Numbered from the stretch's first letter, positions 25,269-36,389 are shown. The stretch is 44,791 nucleotides of DNA from an uncultured Prevotellaceae bacterium (GCA_902786565.1 CADACW010000057.1:1-44791); one strand, 5' to 3'. The notes: generated by a model not told the origin, from the letters alone. A program made the numbers and translations.

Positions 25269-25526
25269 ATTTAAATTTTATTTTCATTTTTGGGACATTC
25301 GGCCTGCGCCCGTCCGGGCGTTAGCGCCCTGTGGGCGGCGAGGAGCCGCGTGCCCAATGTTGTTGACGGGATGCCCGAAGTCCGCGAGGATGCCAGGGCA
25401 CCCGGATAAGTTAATTAAAATGTAGTATCAGGTGGCGGCCAGTCCGAGAGGGACGAGCCGCCACCGCCTTTGTTGGGAAAAAAGCATTAAAATAATGAAA
25501 AGTCGCTGGAAAAATGAGAGCAAAAG
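25269..25526. other. Gene-free stretch with GC-rich hairpins
   Basis: No gene is seen. It holds GGGCG/CGCCC (25316-25329), a GGCGGC/GCCGC pairing near 25335-25352, and a strong hairpin GGTGGCGGC/GCCGCCACC (25431-25465) with an inner TCC/GGA pairing. It lies between a terminator and the next promoter, so it may be an untranscribed remnant or an unrecognised small RNA. Confidence 0.4.
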
Positions 25527-25557
25527 TTGCAAAAGTCGTTGGAAAGACGTATTTTTG
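25527..25557 (+). promoter_or_regulatory. Promoter of the FAH-family hydrolase and probably the porU genes
   Basis: TTG at 25527-25529 and TATTTTTG at 25550-25557, spaced by 20 bp. The ~90-base leader contains the TTGAGxx heptamer array. Confidence 0.6.
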
Positions 25558-25603
25558 CACCCCGAAAGTGCTATTGCTTATGATGCTGAAACGGAGAATA
25601 TTG

Positions 25604-25640
25604 TTGAGTGTTGAGAGTTGAGATTTGAGTGTCGATTGAG
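25604..25640. repeat. Heptamer array (TTGAGxx) in the leader of the FAH-family gene
   Basis: TTGAGTG, TTGAGAG, TTGAGAT, TTGAGTG at 25604-25631, then a degenerate fifth unit. It ends 13 bp before the ATG at 25653. Confidence 0.75.
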
Positions 25641-25652
25641 CGAAACAAGGCA

Positions 25653-26270
25653 ATGAAGATATTTGGAATTGGAATGAACTACGCGCTGCACAATAAAGAG
25701 CTGGACGGCGCGTTATATAAACCAGAGGAACCCGTGGTTTTCACCAAGGCCGACTCGGCGCTGCTGCGGACGGGCAAGCCGTTCTTTGTGCCCGACTGGA
25801 CGGCTCAGGTGGACTACGAGGCCGAACTGGTGATACGCATCTGTCGGCTGGGCAAGGGCATCCCTGTGCGCTTTGCCCACCGCTATTACGATGCTATGAC
25901 CGTGGGCATCGACTTCACCGCCCGCGACCTTCAGCGCGAGGCCCGCCAGAAGGGCTTGCCCTGGACCGTCTGCAAGGGCTTCGACGGCTCGGCGGTGCTG
26001 GGCGACTGGGTGCCCAAGGAGGAGTTGCCGCCCGTGCAGGGGCTGCATTTCCGTCTGGACCGCAACGGCCAGACGGTGCAGCAGGGCCACACGGCCGACA
26101 TGCTCTACGGTGTTGACGAGCTGATAGCCCACCTCTCGCGCTTCTTCACGTTGCGCACGGGCGACTTGCTCTACACCGGCACGCCGCCGGGAGTCGGTCC
26201 GGTGCAGATAGGCGACCACTTGGAGGGCTGGCTGGAAGGCCGTAAAGTGCTGGAAACCTTTGCTAAATGA
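25653..26270 (+). CDS. Fumarylacetoacetate hydrolase (FAH) family protein
   Basis: 205 residues from the ATG at 25653, a normal length for the short FAH/YcgM-like branch. Motifs: KIFGIGMNY at the start, the metal-binding region DYEAELVIRI, VGIDFTARDLQ, and the C-terminal GDLLYTGTPPGVGPVQIGD. The family hydrolyses or decarboxylates small acylpyruvates or is an oxaloacetate tautomerase; which applies here is unknown. Its stop codon (26268-26270) lies inside an AAATGAG heptamer array and overlaps the most upstream porU ATG. Unrelated to secretion, yet it appears to head the porU transcript. Confidence 0.9.
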   Translation: MKIFGIGMNYALHNKELDGALYKPEEPVVFTKADSALLRTGKPFFVPDWTAQVDYEAELVIRICRLGKGIPVRFAHRYYDAMTVGIDFTARDLQREARQKGLPWTVCKGFDGSAVLGDWVPKEELPPVQGLHFRLDRNGQTVQQGHTADMLYGVDELIAHLSRFFTLRTGDLLYTGTPPGVGPVQIGDHLEGWLEGRKVLETFAK

Positions 26271-26391
26271 GAAATGAGATGGGAGAAATGAGCGGTGAGA
26301 AGTCTATATTGAGGATTGGAGGTGCGGCCATCAAGGGACGTGCCGCAAAGTTTGTGACCATAATTCTCATTTCTCATTTCTCATTTCTCAT
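26265..26391. repeat. Inverted heptamer arrays across the FAH/porU junction and porU signal peptide
   Basis: Left arm: AAATGAG, AAATGAG, ATGGGAG, AAATGAG, CGGTGAG (26265-26299). Right arm: four exact TTCTCAT heptamers (26364-26391). The arms are reverse-complementary in kind and enclose about 64 bp of unrelated sequence. The right arm is read as coding sequence for the hydrophobic core of the PorU signal peptide. Confidence 0.85.
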
Positions 26392-29300
26392 TTCGCCTGC
26401 GCAGGCGCAGACCTTCTTCAACCTGACTGCCGACGAGGTGCGCATCGACTCGGTGGTGCCCAGCTTCAGCCACAGCTTCCGGCTGGGGGCCGGCTTTGCC
26501 GACTCCGTCTACAGCGCAGAGATAGAATATCCCGAATTCATCGACATGTCGGCCGCCGACGTGGCCCGCTACCAGCGCCTCTCCGGTGCGCCTCTGCCCG
26601 CCCTGCCCGTGGTTGAGAGCCATGTGGCCGTGGCCCGTGGCCAGGGGCTGTTGCGCGTCTCGCTGGTGCCGCTCGTCTTCCGCGACGGTCGCTACCAGAA
26701 GCTGGTCAGCTTTAAGCTGGCCGTCAGGGGCCAGGCCATAGCCGGTGCGAGAGCGGCCACCCGTGCCGACGGCGACGCCACCGACAGCCCCGGCAGCCGC
26801 TACGCCGCCCACTCGGTGCTGGCCACCGGCCAGTGGGCCAAGATCAGTGTGCCCGAGACCGGCATCTACCAGCTGACCGACGCCGTGGTGCGCCAGGCCG
26901 GCTTCAGCAATCCCAGCCGTGTGAAGATCTATGGCTATGGTGGTGCCCTGCAGCCCGAGCAGCTGACGGGCGACTATCTGGCCACCACCGACGACCTGCA
27001 CGAGGTGCCCACCTACACCACGCCCAACGGCCGCAGGCTGTTCCACGCCACAGGCCCCGTGGGCTGGAGTTCGCCCACGGCCACCACGCGCACCCGCAAC
27101 CCATACGCCGACTACGGCTGCTACTTCCTGACCGAGAGTGACGGCGAGCCCCTGACCCAGGACAGCGCCGCCTTTGTCGCCTCGTTCTATCCCACCAACA
27201 ACGACTACCACTATTTATATGAGGTGGACAACTACGCCTGGTATCACACCGGCAGAAACCTCTACGACAGCCGACTGCTCTCGGCCCAGACCACCAACAA
27301 ATACGAACTGCCGGCCCACGGCACCGACGGCCAGCTCAGCGTGACGCTCTCGGCCAATGGCGAGAGCGTGGCCACGGTGACGCTGAACGACTCGCTGCTG
27401 GGCAGGGTGACCTTCTCGGCCCTCCGCGACCACACCAAGGCCACCGTGCGCACCATGACCTACCGCGTAGAGGGCCTGCTGCAACCCACCAACACCATTG
27501 TGCTGCAGCAGGTCAGCGGCGAGGCCGAGATGCGTCTGGACAACATCTGCCTGACGCTGCCCACGGCGGCTCCGCTGCCCGACCTTCAGACGGCCACGCT
27601 GCCGGCGCCCAAGTTCGTCTACCGCATCACCACGCAGGACCACCATGCCGACGCTGCCGCCGACATGGTCATCATCATCCCCACCACCCAGCAGTTCGTG
27701 GCCCAGGCCCAGCGGCTCAAGCAGCTGCACGAGCAGCAAGACTCGCTGCGCGTGCGCATCGTTCCCGCCGACGAGCTCTTCAACGAGTTCTCCAGCGGCA
27801 CGCCCGACGCCAACGCCTACCGCCGCTACCTGAAGATGCTCTACGACCGCGCCGAGACCGATGCTGACCGTCCGCGCTATCTGCTGCTCTTCGGCGACGG
27901 TGCCTGGGACAACCGCATGCTGACCAGCGACTGGCGCACCCAGAGCCCCGACGACTACCTGCTGTGCTACGAGAGCGACAACTCGGTGAGCGAAACCGAC
28001 AGCTACGTCAGCGACGACTACTTCTGCCTGATGGACGACGGCGAAGGCGGCCGCCTGACCGACAGCGACACCCCCGACGTGGGCGTAGGCCGGCTGCCGG
28101 CCCGCAACGAGGCGCAGGCCCGGGTGATGGTAGACAAGATCATGTCGTACCACGCCAACGAGCAGGCCGGCGACTGGCAAAACGTGGTGTGCTTTATGGG
28201 CGACGACGGCAACGGCAACGTGCACATGAGGGAAGCCAACTCGGCCGCCAGCGTGGTGGAGCAGAACTATCCCGGCTTCAACGTGAAGCGCATCTTCTGG
28301 GATGCCTACAAGCGCGTCACCACCTCGACCGGCAACCGCTATCCCGACGTGGAGCGGCTCATCAAGCAGCAGATGAGCAACGGCGCACTCATCATGGACT
28401 ACTGCGGCCACGGCGCCGCCTACAGCATCTCGCACGAGCAGGTGCTGCGCGGCAGCGACTTCGCCACCCAGACCTCGCTGCGCCTGCCCCTGTGGGTCAC
28501 CGCCTCGTGCGACATCATGCCCTACGACAGCCACGAGGAGAACATCGGCGAGACCGCCATGCTCAACGAGAAGGGCGGCTGCATAGCCTTCTACGGCACC
28601 ACGCGCACCGTCTACACCGGCGCCAACGAAGACATGAACTGCACCTTTATGAAAAACGTGCTGGGCACCACCGACGGGCGGCGCAACACCCTGGGCGACG
28701 CCGTGCGGCTGACCAAGGCCACGGTGTGGAGCTCGTCGGCCCGCTACAACAAGCTGCACTACACGCTGCTGGGCGACCCCGCCCTGGTGCTGGCCGCACC
28801 CACCGCCCAGGTGGTCATCGACAGCATCAACGGCCATGCCACCGGTGCCGACACCATCAGCGTGTCGGCCGGCACCGTGGCCCGCGTGAAGGGCCATGTT
28901 GTGGGGCAGCCCAACTACAACGGCACCGTGACGCTGACCGTGAAGGACGTCGAGCAGACCGTCAGCGGCCTGATGAACCTGCACGTTGAGGAAGACCCCT
29001 CGGTGACGTCGCCCTACACCTTCCAAGACCGTCCCAACATCCTCTACGTGGGCACCGACAGCGTGCGCGCCGGCCGCTTCGACGTGAGTTTCGCCCTGTC
29101 ACGCGACGTGTCATACAGCGACGACCTGTGCCAGATTCTGTGCTACGCCATCGACAATGCCAAGACCACCGGGGCCCACGGCACCGACGAGAGCTTCAGC
29201 ATAGACGGCAATGCCCAGACGGCCAACGACGGCATAGGCCCCTCCATCTACTGCTATCTGAACAGCAGCGACTTCACCAACGGCGGCAACGTGAACACCA

Positions 29301-29884
29301 CGCCCTACTTCTACGCCGAACTGAGCGACAAGGACGGCATCAGCGCCTCGGAGAGCGGACTGGGCCACAACATGGAGCTGGTGGTGGACGGCGACATGGC
29401 GAAGACCTACGACCTGAACGACGCCTTCCAGTACAACTTCGGCGACTACCGTTCGGGCAGCGTGGGCTACAGTCTGCCGGAACTCTCCGAAGGGCCACAC
29501 AGCCTGCGCTTCAGGGCCTGGGACGTGCTGAACAACTCGTCGCTGGCCGAACTGACGTTCAACGTGGTGAAGGGCCTGGCCCCGAAGTGCCTCGGCGTGA
29601 CCTGCACCAAGAACCCCGCCAAGACCGCCACCACCTTCATCGTGACCCACGACCGCACGGGCAGCGAGGTGGACATCGTGCTCGAAATCTTCGACACCGG
29701 CGGCCGCAAGCTGTGGGAGCATGTCGAGAGCGGCGTCAGCACCACCAGCAACTACACCCTGAACTGGAACCTGGCCATCGGCAGCGGCGACCGCCTGCGC
29801 ACCGGTGTCTACCTCTATCGCGTGACCATCAGCACCGACGGCGGCACAGAGACCTCGCCGGCCCAGAAACTGATCATCCTCTGA
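26267..29884 (+). CDS. porU: Type IX secretion system sortase PorU (gingipain-like C25 peptidase), copy 1
   Basis: 1205 residues. The hydrophobic signal core is IILISHFSFLIS, then AQAQ. An N-terminal domain covers about 49-180, absent from copy 2. From about 190 the sequence aligns with copy 2: HSVLATGQWAKISVPETGIY. The C25 catalytic domain covers roughly 455-840, with His in CGHGA (H715) and the nucleophile in TASCDIMP (C748). Ig-like and C-terminal beta domains follow (GVYLYRVTISTDGG near the end). PorU cleaves C-terminal signals from T9SS cargo at the cell surface and attaches the cargo to lipopolysaccharide; porV lies two genes on, as in other Bacteroidales. Start choice is uncertain: ATGs at 26267, 26279 and 26288 and a GTG at 26354 all precede or enter the hydrophobic core. 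Confidence 0.9.
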   Translation: MRNEMGEMSGEKSILRIGGAAIKGRAAKFVTIILISHFSFLISPAQAQTFFNLTADEVRIDSVVPSFSHSFRLGAGFADSVYSAEIEYPEFIDMSAADVARYQRLSGAPLPALPVVESHVAVARGQGLLRVSLVPLVFRDGRYQKLVSFKLAVRGQAIAGARAATRADGDATDSPGSRYAAHSVLATGQWAKISVPETGIYQLTDAVVRQAGFSNPSRVKIYGYGGALQPEQLTGDYLATTDDLHEVPTYTTPNGRRLFHATGPVGWSSPTATTRTRNPYADYGCYFLTESDGEPLTQDSAAFVASFYPTNNDYHYLYEVDNYAWYHTGRNLYDSRLLSAQTTNKYELPAHGTDGQLSVTLSANGESVATVTLNDSLLGRVTFSALRDHTKATVRTMTYRVEGLLQPTNTIVLQQVSGEAEMRLDNICLTLPTAAPLPDLQTATLPAPKFVYRITTQDHHADAAADMVIIIPTTQQFVAQAQRLKQLHEQQDSLRVRIVPADELFNEFSSGTPDANAYRRYLKMLYDRAETDADRPRYLLLFGDGAWDNRMLTSDWRTQSPDDYLLCYESDNSVSETDSYVSDDYFCLMDDGEGGRLTDSDTPDVGVGRLPARNEAQARVMVDKIMSYHANEQAGDWQNVVCFMGDDGNGNVHMREANSAASVVEQNYPGFNVKRIFWDAYKRVTTSTGNRYPDVERLIKQQMSNGALIMDYCGHGAAYSISHEQVLRGSDFATQTSLRLPLWVTASCDIMPYDSHEENIGETAMLNEKGGCIAFYGTTRTVYTGANEDMNCTFMKNVLGTTDGRRNTLGDAVRLTKATVWSSSARYNKLHYTLLGDPALVLAAPTAQVVIDSINGHATGADTISVSAGTVARVKGHVVGQPNYNGTVTLTVKDVEQTVSGLMNLHVEEDPSVTSPYTFQDRPNILYVGTDSVRAGRFDVSFALSRDVSYSDDLCQILCYAIDNAKTTGAHGTDESFSIDGNAQTANDGIGPSIYCYLNSSDFTNGGNVNTTPYFYAELSDKDGISASESGLGHNMELVVDGDMAKTYDLNDAFQYNFGDYRSGSVGYSLPELSEGPHSLRFRAWDVLNNSSLAELTFNVVKGLAPKCLGVTCTKNPAKTATTFIVTHDRTGSEVDIVLEIFDTGGRKLWEHVESGVSTTSNYTLNWNLAIGSGDRLRTGVYLYRVTISTDGGTETSPAQKLIIL

Positions 29885-29911
29885 ACTGAAAACCAAAAGA
29901 CGAAACTAAAT

Positions 29912-32900
29912 ATGACAACAAGACTACTACGAGTGACCATCGTGCTGGCAGCCTGCCTGTCGGCGTTCAGCCCCATCTCCGCACAGACGCAGCGCTATGC
30001 CGACCAGTCGGTGCTGGCCACGGGCAAGTGGGTCAAGATGCGTGTGCCGGAGAGCGGCATCTACCAGCTGACCGACGCCTGGGTGCAACGGGCCGGCTTC
30101 AGCAGTCTGGAGAGTGTGAAAGTCTACGGCTATGGCGGAGCCCTGCAGCCGGAGATACTCACCCCCGACTATCTGGCAGCGACCGACGACCTGAAAGAGG
30201 TGCCCGCCTGCATGGTGGGCGACCGGCTGCTGTTCTACGCCCAAGGTCCCGTCAGTTGGGAGAGCACCACGGCCACGGCCCGCACGCTCAACACATATTC
30301 CTCGTATGGCTACTACTTCCTGACCGACGGCGGCGGCGGTGCCCCGGTCAGGGTCAACCCCTACCAGTTCATGGCAGGATTTCCCACCGCCGCCGACTAT
30401 CATGCCCTCTACGAGACCGACAGCTTCGCCTGGTATCACGGCGGTTGCAACCTGTTCGACAGTCAGCTGTTGGGCGTCGGCAGCAGCCACTCCTACACCC
30501 TGCCCGCCTATTCCGCCTCCGGCAAGCTGACCATCGCCATGTCGTACGACAACTATTGCGACGCCGAGGTGACCATCAACGACTCGCTGGTGGGCAACAT
30601 CCTGGTCAACTCGAGGACGGCCAGCCCCACCAACTCGCGCCTGAAGGAATTTCCCGACGACCTGAGCAAAGCCGCCGTAGACTGCTGGACCTTCACCGTG
30701 AAGGGCGGCCTGAAGGCTGAAAACGTGGTCACCATCACGCAGACATCGGGCGCCAACATGAGGCTGGACCACATCATCCTGACAAGCAACGAGCCCAAGG
30801 AAGCCCCCAACATCGCTCACGACACGTTCCCCCAGCCCGAGCTGGTGGGCAGCGTGGCCAACCAGAACCACCACGCCGACGCCGCCACCGACATGGTCAT
30901 CATCATCCCCGCCAGCGGACTGCTGCGCGACGAGGCCGAGCGGCTCAAGCAGTTGCACGAGGCCTACGACGGCCTGCGCGTCAGCATCGTCAAGGCCGAC
31001 GAGCTCTACAACGAGTTCTCCAGCGGCACGCCCGACGCCAATGCCTACCGCCGCTATATGAAGATGCTCTACGACCGCGCCGAGACCGATGCCGACCGTC
31101 CGCGCTATCTGCTGCTCTTTGGCGACGGTGCCTGGGACAACCGCATGGTGCTGTCCGACTGGTCGCAGACCAATCCCGACGACTTCCTGCTGTGCTATGA
31201 GAGTGTCAACTCGTTCAGCGAGACCAAGTGCTACGTCAGCGACGACTATTTTTGCCTGCTGGCCGACAACAGGGGCGACCTGGTCGTAGACAAGATGGAC
31301 ATTGCCGTGGGCCGTCTGCCGGCACGCGATGCCGGCGAGGCCAAGATTCTGGTGGACAAGCTCTACTCCTACCGCACCAACGAGTATGCCGGACCCTGGC
31401 AGAACGTGGTCTGCCTGATGGGCGACGACGGCGACAAGAACCGCCACATGGAGGATGCCGAGACCGTGATTGATGCCATCGGCGACAACATCAGGGGGCT
31501 TGACGTGAGGAAAATCTACTGGGACACCTACCAGCTGGTGAGCACCTCGGCAGGCAAAACCTATCCCGACGTGAGGAAGCGCGTGCTGCAGCAGATGGAC
31601 GAAGGCGCCCTGCTGATGGACTACACCGGCCACGGCGCCGCTGCCTCGCTCTCCCACGAGTCGGTGGTGCTCATCAACGACTTCAAGGAGAACCATACGA
31701 TGCACCTGCCCGTGTGGGTGACCGCCTCGTGCGACATTATGCCCTTCGACGGCCAGGTGGTGAACAACGGCGAGACGGCCATGCTCAACCCTCACGGCGG
31801 CGCCATTGCCTTCTTCGGCACCACTCGCACCGTCTACGCCACCTACAACAGGCCCATCAACCAGGCCTTTATGAAGCATGTGCTGGCCACCGATGCCAGC
31901 GGCCGGCGCATCACCATCGGCGAGGCGGTCAGACTGGCCAAGAACGAGTTTGGCGCCAGCACCAGCCGCGACATGCTCATCAACCGCCTGCAGTTCACCC
32001 TGCTGGGCGACCCGGCCCTGATGCTGGCCAAGCCTGAGCATGAAGCCGTGGTCGACAACATCAACGGCCAGTCGGCCGACGGCGGTGTGCAACGATTAGG
32101 GGCTGGCACCACGGTCACCCTGGACGGCCATATCCAAGACACCTCGTTCGACGGGCTGGCCACCCTGACCGTGCGCGATGCGCTGCAGACCTTCAGCGGT
32201 CGTTGCAACGACAAGAGTGTCACGCCGCTGCCCATCGTCTTCACCGACCGCCCCAACGTGCTCCATACCGCCACCACAACGGTGAGCGGCGGCCGCTTCA
32301 CCTTCTCATTCGTCGTGCCCAAAGACATCAGCTATTCCGACGACCCGGTGCAATTCCTGGTCTATGCCGTCAGCGACGACAAGATGACGACGGCACACGG
32401 CGAAAACCTGGGAGCCGCCTTTGTGGGCGAGGGCGCCGACTTCAGCGACAGCGAGGGTCCGGCCATTGCCTGCTATCTCGACAGCCAGTCGCCCATCGAC
32501 GGCATTGTCACGGGCTATACACCATATTTCTATGCAGAGCTGCACGACCCCAGCGGCATCAACCTCTCAGAGGGAGGCTTCGGCCACAACCTGCAGCTGT
32601 GCATCGACGGGAAGAGCCAGTACACCTACGATCTGAACAGCTACTTCTTGAGCAGCACCGACGACTACAGCAGCGGCACCGTGGGCTTCACCATCCCCCT
32701 GCTCGATGCCGGACTGCACAAGCTGAGGTTTACGGCATGGGATGCGCTCAACAATGCCTCGGCGGTGACATTCTCGTTCATGGTGGGCACCGAAGACGGC
32801 ATAGAGGAGATTTTCGACACACCGGCAGACAACAGTGGCAGCGCCCTCTTCGACCTGGGCGGCCGCCAGGTTGACAGCAACCGCCGCACGGTGAAAGGCC

Positions 32901-32965
32901 AGTCGCTCTACCTCTACCGCGACAAAGAGGGACGCATCAAGAAAATGGTAGGGAGAAGGCAATAA
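29912..32965 (+). CDS. PorU-type sortase paralogue, copy 2 (lacks the N-terminal domain)
   Basis: 1017 residues. Signal peptide at 1-25 (LLRVTIVLAACLSAFSPISA). It then enters directly the segment matching residue ~185 of copy 1 (QSVLATGKWVKMRVPESGIY), so the first ~140-residue domain of copy 1 is missing. The C25 domain keeps the catalytic pair: His in TGHGA (H574) and Cys in TASCDIMP (C607), the same 33-residue spacing as copy 1. The C-terminal ~40 residues (LFDLGGRQVDS, then SLYLYRDKEGRIKKMV) look like a T9SS cargo tail, unlike copy 1. It follows copy 1 by 27 bp. Either a second sortase with altered specificity or a secreted gingipain-like protease that is itself a T9SS client. Confidence 0.85.
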   Translation: MTTRLLRVTIVLAACLSAFSPISAQTQRYADQSVLATGKWVKMRVPESGIYQLTDAWVQRAGFSSLESVKVYGYGGALQPEILTPDYLAATDDLKEVPACMVGDRLLFYAQGPVSWESTTATARTLNTYSSYGYYFLTDGGGGAPVRVNPYQFMAGFPTAADYHALYETDSFAWYHGGCNLFDSQLLGVGSSHSYTLPAYSASGKLTIAMSYDNYCDAEVTINDSLVGNILVNSRTASPTNSRLKEFPDDLSKAAVDCWTFTVKGGLKAENVVTITQTSGANMRLDHIILTSNEPKEAPNIAHDTFPQPELVGSVANQNHHADAATDMVIIIPASGLLRDEAERLKQLHEAYDGLRVSIVKADELYNEFSSGTPDANAYRRYMKMLYDRAETDADRPRYLLLFGDGAWDNRMVLSDWSQTNPDDFLLCYESVNSFSETKCYVSDDYFCLLADNRGDLVVDKMDIAVGRLPARDAGEAKILVDKLYSYRTNEYAGPWQNVVCLMGDDGDKNRHMEDAETVIDAIGDNIRGLDVRKIYWDTYQLVSTSAGKTYPDVRKRVLQQMDEGALLMDYTGHGAAASLSHESVVLINDFKENHTMHLPVWVTASCDIMPFDGQVVNNGETAMLNPHGGAIAFFGTTRTVYATYNRPINQAFMKHVLATDASGRRITIGEAVRLAKNEFGASTSRDMLINRLQFTLLGDPALMLAKPEHEAVVDNINGQSADGGVQRLGAGTTVTLDGHIQDTSFDGLATLTVRDALQTFSGRCNDKSVTPLPIVFTDRPNVLHTATTTVSGGRFTFSFVVPKDISYSDDPVQFLVYAVSDDKMTTAHGENLGAAFVGEGADFSDSEGPAIACYLDSQSPIDGIVTGYTPYFYAELHDPSGINLSEGGFGHNLQLCIDGKSQYTYDLNSYFLSSTDDYSSGTVGFTIPLLDAGLHKLRFTAWDALNNASAVTFSFMVGTEDGIEEIFDTPADNSGSALFDLGGRQVDSNRRTVKGQSLYLYRDKEGRIKKMVGRRQ

Positions 32966-32995
32966 ACAAGCCCAATACAGCGTTAATATAGAACG

Positions 32996-34156
32996 ATGAA
33001 AAAGAGAACACTATCAGCTTTAGCCTTACTGGCAGGCGGTTACACTTGCCTCCACGCGCAAGACAAGATTACCACCTACAACCCCGTGGAGCACGCCGTC
33101 ATTTCGCAGACTATTGCCCCTGACGCCCGCTCGGCCGGTATGGGCGATGTGGGTGCCGCCACCGACCCCGACGTGAACTCGCAGGCATGGAACTTGGCTA
33201 AATACCCCTTCTGCATCAGCCGTGCAGGCGTGTCGCTCAACTACACCCCTTGGCTGCGCCAACTGGTCAACGACATCGACCTGGCCTACGTGGCAGGCTA
33301 TTACCGCATCGGCGACTATGGCGCCCTGTCAAGTTCGCTGCGCTACTTCTCGCTGGGCGAAGTCTATACCAGCGAGGGCGAGGACATGACGGTGAAACCC
33401 TACGAAATGTCGCTCGACCTGGCCTACTCGCGTATGTTGAGCGAGACCTTCTCGCTGGGTGTCGGTCTACGCTGGATCTACAGCGACCTGCGCTATGACT
33501 ACTCGGAAGACTCGTCGCCAGCATCGGCTTTCGCTGCCGACATTGCCATGTACTACAACAACTACATCAACCTGGGCAGTCGTGAGTGCCAGCTCGGTCT
33601 GGGTCTCGTCGCCAGCAATATCGGTAGCAAGATTTCGTACTATGGCGACGAGGAGAGCCAGTTCATACCGGCCAACCTGCGCCTGGGCGCCTCGCTGATG
33701 GTTCCCATTGACGAGTACAACCGCTTCACCATTGCCGCCGACGCCAACAAACTGTTAGTGCCCACGGTGCCCGTGCAGGAGGTGGACGAGACCAACTCGG
33801 ACTATCAGGACCGCGTGCGTAAGGAGTACAGCGACATGTCGAGCATCAAGGGTATCTTCACCAGCTTCAGCGACGCTCCCGGCGGCTTCAAGGAAGAACT
33901 GGAAGAGATACAATGGAGCATAGGTGCCGAATATGTGTACCACGACCAGTTCTCGCTCCGCGCCGGCTACCACCATGAGAGTGAGTCGAAGGGTAACCGT
34001 AAGTACTTCACCATCGGCGGTGGCTTCCGTATGAGCGTCTTCTCTCTCGACGTGGGCTACGTCATCTCCACGGCCCAAAGCAACCCTCTGGACCAGACAC
34101 TGCGCTTCACCCTCGCCTTCGATATGGATGGCATCAAAGACTTGTTCAGAAAATAG
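32996..34156 (+). CDS. porV: Type IX secretion system outer-membrane protein PorV
   Basis: 386 residues. Signal peptide at 1-21 (ALALLAGGYTCLHAQ). Begins the mature part with VISQTIAPDARSAGMGDVGA, the PorV/FadL-like signature, followed by regular beta-barrel strands with aromatic girdles (WIYSDLRYDYSED, SLRAGYHHESESKG) to the terminal strand TLRFTLAFDMDG. PorV receives cargo from the translocon and delivers it to the PorU sortase. Operon position directly after the two porU genes and four bases before ispF. Confidence 0.93.
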   Translation: MKKRTLSALALLAGGYTCLHAQDKITTYNPVEHAVISQTIAPDARSAGMGDVGAATDPDVNSQAWNLAKYPFCISRAGVSLNYTPWLRQLVNDIDLAYVAGYYRIGDYGALSSSLRYFSLGEVYTSEGEDMTVKPYEMSLDLAYSRMLSETFSLGVGLRWIYSDLRYDYSEDSSPASAFAADIAMYYNNYINLGSRECQLGLGLVASNIGSKISYYGDEESQFIPANLRLGASLMVPIDEYNRFTIAADANKLLVPTVPVQEVDETNSDYQDRVRKEYSDMSSIKGIFTSFSDAPGGFKEELEEIQWSIGAEYVYHDQFSLRAGYHHESESKGNRKYFTIGGGFRMSVFSLDVGYVISTAQSNPLDQTLRFTLAFDMDGIKDLFRK

Positions 34157-34159
34157 ACT

Positions 34160-34639
34160 ATGAATAACATCAGAGTAGGATTCGGATACGACGTTCACCA
34201 GTTGGTTGAAGACAGGGAATTGTGGCTGGGCGGCATCAGACTGGACCACTCGAAGGGCCTGCTGGGCCATAGCGACGCCGACGTGCTGATACACGCTATT
34301 TGTGATGCGCTGCTCGGTGCTGCCAACATGCGCGACATCGGTTACCATTTTCCCGACACCTCTGACGAGACAGAAGGGATGGACAGCAAAATTATCCTCA
34401 GCAAGACCATCGAACTCATCGCCACCAAGGGCTATCGACTGGGCAATATCGACGCCACCGTATGTGCCGAAAAGCCCAAGTTGAACCCACACATACCCCA
34501 GATGCAGCAATGCCTGGCACAGGTCGTCGGCTGCGACCCCGACCAAATCTCCATCAAGGCCACCACCACCGAAAAGCTGGGCTTCACCGGGCGGCAAGAA
34601 GGCATTTCCGCCTATGCCGTGGTGCTCATCTGCCAATGA
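34160..34639 (+). CDS. ispF: 2-C-methyl-D-erythritol 2,4-cyclodiphosphate synthase
   Basis: 159 residues, the usual length. Zinc ligands D11 and H13 (GYDVHQL) and H45 (GHSDADVLIH). The ATTTEKLGFTGRQEGI motif near the C-terminus contributes to CDP binding. Catalyses the fifth step of the MEP isoprenoid pathway. The porU-porV-ispF order also occurs in Porphyromonas as I recall, so this arrangement is conserved within Bacteroidales. Confidence 0.96.
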   Translation: MNNIRVGFGYDVHQLVEDRELWLGGIRLDHSKGLLGHSDADVLIHAICDALLGAANMRDIGYHFPDTSDETEGMDSKIILSKTIELIATKGYRLGNIDATVCAEKPKLNPHIPQMQQCLAQVVGCDPDQISIKATTTEKLGFTGRQEGISAYAVVLICQ

Positions 34640-34661
34640 CAATTGCCGTTATCCCGTGACA

Positions 34662-36345
<1,684 letters not shown>

Positions 36346-36389
36346 CAAAACATGCAATCACTTAAAATCCTAAAAGCCTTAAAACTACT

